Positions 6,821-8,585 of a stretch of DNA of 8,585 nucleotides are shown piece by piece. Location of the stretch: assembly GCA_031290535.1 (NCBI GenBank), contig JAITNI010000160.1, forward strand, positions 1 through 8,585, read 5' to 3'. The stretch's first letter is position 1, and each line of letters opens with the position of its first letter. The stretch is from Zoogloeaceae bacterium (GTDB lineage Bacteria > Pseudomonadota > Gammaproteobacteria > Burkholderiales > Rhodocyclaceae). A program made the position numbers and the translations under genes. The notes below the pieces were generated by a model. It searched no databases. It was not told where the DNA came from and saw only the letters and a list, made by a program, of their open reading frames with translations.

Positions 6821-6889
6821 CCCCTTTTTATCTTTGAGGTTCTATGAAGCCGAAATTTTCCCGATAGGAAAACGCTGAACAATTTCCAA

Positions 6890-7029
6890 CCGTTCGGGCT
6901 GAGGCCGTCGTTGCCCTTGTTTTTGCAGGGAATATCCAACGACAGAGCTTCAGGACGATCGGTGGTGTGTATTTATAGCGGTTCCAATAATCTCCCTCCG
7001 CCCGTTCGTCCTGAAGCCCGGTCGTTGGG
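6890..7029. repeat. Diverged palindromic repeat cluster (CGTCCTGAAGC / GTCGTTGG type)
   Basis: Arms at 6936-6962 and 7002-7028 are inverted copies, 27 nt each with 3 mismatches and a 39-nt loop. A third arm at 6890-6916 (CCGTTCGGGCTGAGG, CGTCGTTG) lies in the same direction as the last. All resemble the main family core, CCGTTCGCCCTGAGC followed by TGTCGAAGGGC, but with CGTCCTGAAG for CGCCCTGAG and GTTGG for GAAGG. The 3' end (GGGCATGGCTTGATGGTTC) matches the end of the tandem unit at 7252-7270. GTGTATTTAT at 6967-6976 is also found beside the left copy at 2586-2595. Confidence 0.75.
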
Positions 7030-7038
7030 CATGGCTTG

Positions 7039-7137
7039 ATGGTTCAGCTTGTCATGCGCGTGGTTCGACAGGCTCACCACGAACGGGAAAAGTGTATCTC
7101 ACCCGTTCGCCCTGAGCTTGTCGAAGGGCGCGGCTCA
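7039..7137 (+). repeat. Tandem repeat unit A of the palindromic family
   Basis: This 99-bp unit begins ATGGTTCAGCTTG and ends GGGCGCGGCTCA. It contains a hairpin with 24-nt arms (7064-7087 and 7102-7125, about 20 pairs) around a 14-nt loop. It repeats head-to-tail as unit B, and an inverted relative lies at 2437-2595. Confidence 0.85.
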
Positions 7138-7263
7138 ATGGTTCAGCTTGCCATGTGCGTGGTTCGACAGGGTTTCACCACAAACGGGCAAAACAGGCTT
7201 ACCACGAATGGGCAACGTGTATCTCACCCGTTCGCCCTGAGCCTGGTCGAAGGGCATGGTTCG
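7138..7263 (+). repeat. Tandem repeat unit B, with an internal duplication
   Basis: This 126-bp unit starts and ends like unit A (ATGGTTCAGCTTGCCATG to GTCGAAGGGCATGG). It is longer because the TTCACCACAAACGGGCAA segment is followed by a second, slightly changed version, TTACCACGAATGGGCAA. A further partial start (ATGGTTC) follows at 7264. Confidence 0.85.
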
Positions 7264-7404
7264 ATGGTTCCTGATGCAACGCTCGGTCTGGCGAGGGGGT
7301 TCTATGCCTGAGCATCGTAGACTTTTCTGGTCAAAGATGCCGCCGCCCGGTGCGATCGCCCGCTTTTCATGTACGCAATCGCGCAAGACAGCGGCTGATT
7401 CCGC

Positions 7405-7410
7405 TATAAT
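7405..7410 (+). promoter_or_regulatory. Probable -10 box for fabI
   Basis: A perfect TATAAT lies 30 nt before the fabI ATG and predicts a start site near 7417 and a leader of about 24 nt. No convincing -35 hexamer is present at the usual distance. A small GCGG/CCGC inverted repeat (7391-7404) abuts the box. Confidence 0.5.
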
Positions 7411-7429
7411 CCGCCAAATCATTTTTACC

Positions 7430-7434
7430 GGGAG
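7430..7434 (+). promoter_or_regulatory. Ribosome binding site of fabI
   Basis: GGGAG lies 6 nt before the ATG at 7441, a strong site that fixes the start. Confidence 0.7.
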
Positions 7435-7440
7435 CAGCAG

Positions 7441-8238
7441 ATGGGGTTTCTCGCCAACAAAAAAATCCTGATTACCGGGGTGCTGTCCAAGCACTCCATC
7501 GCTTACGGCATTGCCAAGGCATGTTGCCGGGAAGGCGCGCAACTGGCGCTCACCTTCCAGAACGAGCGGTTTGAGGAACGGGTTCGCAAGTTCGCCACTG
7601 AATTCGGCAGCAATCTGGTGCTGCCGTGCGACGTGGCAAGCGACGCGCAGATTACGGCGCTGTTCGAGACGCTGGGCCAATCCTGGGAAGGGCTGGACGG
7701 TCTTGTGCATTCCATCGCCTACGCGCCTTCCGAGGCCATCGAAGGGGATTTTCTGGACGGTATTTCAAGGGAATCCTTTCGCATCGCCCACGAAATTTCT
7801 TCCTACAGCTATCCTGCGCTGGTCAAGGCAGCGCGGCCTATGTTGCAGGGTCGCAAGGCGTCGGTGCTGGCGCTCACCTATCTGGGCGCGGATCGCACCA
7901 TGCCCAATTACAACACGATGGGGCTGGCCAAGGCCAGTCTGGAAGCGGCCACCCGCTATCTGGCCTTCAGTCTGGGGCCGGAAGGCATCCGCGCCAATTC
8001 CATTTCTGCTGGCCCCATCAAGACGCTGGCGGCCTCCGGCATTGGCAATTTCGGCAAGCTCCTGGCCTACAACGCCCACCACGCCCCGCTGCGTCGCAAT
8101 GTGAATATCGAGGAAGTGGGCAATGCCGCCGCCTTCATGCTCTCCGATCTGGCAAGCGGCATTACTGGCGAAATTCTCTACGTGGATGGCGGCATTCACT
8201 CCACCGCCCTTGGCAATTCCGACCCCATGCCCGCCTGA
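7441..8238 (+). CDS. fabI: Enoyl-[acyl-carrier-protein] reductase (NADH), FabI
   Basis: The product is 265 residues, close to the 262 of E. coli FabI, and is aligned with it throughout. FabI reduces the trans-2 double bond of enoyl-ACP with NAD(P)H, the last step of each fatty-acid elongation cycle, in the cytosol. Visible marks are the FabI-type nucleotide loop [15 protein letters not shown] (11-25), CDVAS (63-67), HSIAYAP (90-96), the catalytic Tyr147 in LTYLGA, and Tyr157-x6-Lys164 in [22 protein letters not shown] (189-201) is the substrate-loop signature, and VDGG (248-251) closes the fold. Residue 93 is Ala where E. coli has Gly; Ala is common in other FabI proteins. Start and ribosome site are clear, with a TATAAT just upstream. 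A truncated-hemoglobin gene follows after 15 nt and is likely co-transcribed. Confidence 0.98.
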   Translation: MGFLANKKILITGVLSKHSIAYGIAKACCREGAQLALTFQNERFEERVRKFATEFGSNLVLPCDVASDAQITALFETLGQSWEGLDGLVHSIAYAPSEAIEGDFLDGISRESFRIAHEISSYSYPALVKAARPMLQGRKASVLALTYLGADRTMPNYNTMGLAKASLEAATRYLAFSLGPEGIRANSISAGPIKTLAASGIGNFGKLLAYNAHHAPLRRNVNIEEVGNAAAFMLSDLASGITGEILYVDGGIHSTALGNSDPMPA

Positions 8239-8253
8239 GTATTCGCGCAGAAG

Positions 8254-8585
8254 ATGGAACAGGAACAGACGTCCTACGAAATTCTGGGCGGCGAGGCGGC
8301 GCTGGGGCGGCTGGTCGACCGGTTTTACGCCCTGATGGATGCCGTACCCCGGTTCGCCCCGTTGCGCGCCCTGCACCCGGAAAGTCTGCAAGGCGCACGG
8401 GAAAAACTGTTCATGTTCCTCTCCGGCTGGCTGGGCGGCCCCGACCTGTTCGTGGAAAAATACGGACATCCCCGCCTGCGCGAACGGCATCTGCCCTTTG
8501 CCATCGGCACCGCAGAGCGCGACCAGTGGGTCGCCTGCATGGTGCTGGCGATGGAAGACGTGGGCGTGGAAGCCGGTTTGCGGGT
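8254..8585 (+). CDS. Group II truncated hemoglobin (TrHbO type), 3' end missing
   Basis: 110 complete codons are visible before the window ends; the family is usually 120-140 residues, so only a short tail is missing. The opening SYEILGGEAALGRLVDRFY ends with Phe24-Tyr25, the B9-B10 pair that contacts bound ligand. LSGWLGGPDLF (56-66) and GHPRLRERHLPF (71-82) are group II signatures, with His79 as the proximal haem ligand. Trp92 is the conserved G8 tryptophan of groups II and III. These small haem proteins bind O2, NO or peroxide, with suggested roles in oxygen handling or nitrosative and oxidative stress defence. The ATG is 15 nt after the fabI stop and in the same frame. Its ribosome site is weak (only AGAAG close by), so translation may depend on coupling to fabI. 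The function of the pairing is unknown. Confidence 0.93.
   Translation, partial: MEQEQTSYEILGGEAALGRLVDRFYALMDAVPRFAPLRALHPESLQGAREKLFMFLSGWLGGPDLFVEKYGHPRLRERHLPFAIGTAERDQWVACMVLAMEDVGVEAGLR

Larger units (their letters stand above)
6699..7440. other. 742-bp divergent intergenic region, repeat-rich
   Basis: This gap separates the flavoprotein gene (minus) from fabI (plus). From left to right it holds the flavoprotein promoter candidate, a diverged palindromic repeat cluster (6890-7029), two tandem units of the TTCGACAGGCTC family (7039-7263), about 120 bp of unremarkable sequence, and the fabI -10 box. Open frames through it are short and repeat-derived, and none has both a ribosome site and a recognisable protein. 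No tRNA or other RNA gene was recognised. Confidence 0.75.

Noticed and set aside
6453..6878. Plus-strand open frame opposite the flavoprotein start, with a hydrophobic stretch
   Set aside because: The hydrophobic run is the antisense of the basic upstream leader. It overlaps a well-supported gene and has no ribosome site of note.
7039..7263. CRISPR array
   Set aside because: Only two long units are present, with internal hairpins and no short regular repeat-spacer pattern. No cas genes are present.
7036..7311. Short plus-strand open frames through the tandem repeats, also at 2404-2607 and 7256-7471
   Set aside because: They are built from the palindromic repeat itself (recurring VRQAHHE- and VEG-like peptides), without ribosome sites or known protein similarity.
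7711..7728. Ala93 in FabI as a sign of triclosan or diazaborine resistance
   Set aside because: Ala at this position is also found in drug-sensitive FabI proteins such as that of Staphylococcus aureus, so it is normal variation.
7765..8490. Minus-strand open frame (241 codons) across fabI and the globin
   Set aside because: It is antisense to two strongly supported genes, with low-complexity content and no family signature.

Overview
The window is ordinary-looking chromosomal DNA from a proteobacterium. The best guess is a gamma- or betaproteobacterium, based on an E. coli-type FabI, an LplT-type lysophospholipid transporter, a group II truncated globin, GC-rich genes and dispersed palindromic intergenic repeats. 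The sequence does not allow a genus call. Seven genes are supported and two of them run off the ends.

Layout. (1) Positions 1-1591, plus strand: the 3' part of a large signalling-type protein with the tail of a cyclic-nucleotide-binding domain, a CBS pair and a DUF294 nucleotidyltransferase-like module. After a 200-bp gap holding a G/C-rich palindromic element comes a small DEDDh (DnaQ-like) 3'-5' exonuclease (1793-2407, plus). (2) Positions 2592-6698, all minus strand: a flavoprotein monooxygenase/halogenase-like enzyme (start revised to 6698), then a probable two-gene unit of lplT and a secreted WG-repeat protein (start revised to 3845). (3) Positions 7441-8585, plus strand: fabI, followed 15 nt later by a group II truncated hemoglobin that runs off the right end.

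The most striking feature lies in the non-coding DNA. Copies of one palindromic repeat family (core like TTCGACAGGCTCAGGGCGAA) lie on both sides of the minus-strand block. The left copy (about 2437-2595) is in inverted orientation relative to the right copies (tandem units at 7039-7137 and 7138-7263). A diverged sub-family lies at 6890-7029, and both arms of its hairpin have changed together. The three minus-strand genes therefore sit inside a pair of inverted repeats of more than 100 bp, between plus-strand neighbours. This layout would fit inversion or insertion of the block, but the sequence alone does not prove it.

Functional links. The DUF294 protein and the exonuclease are a gene pair often found beside acetate/solute symporters, so a transporter just left of the window is plausible. 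LplT moves lysophospholipids inward for re-acylation, but its usual partner Aas is not here. FabI performs the last step of fatty-acid elongation. No complete undescribed system is visible. The best leads are the inverted-repeat-bounded block, the orphan flavoprotein and the LplT/WG pairing.
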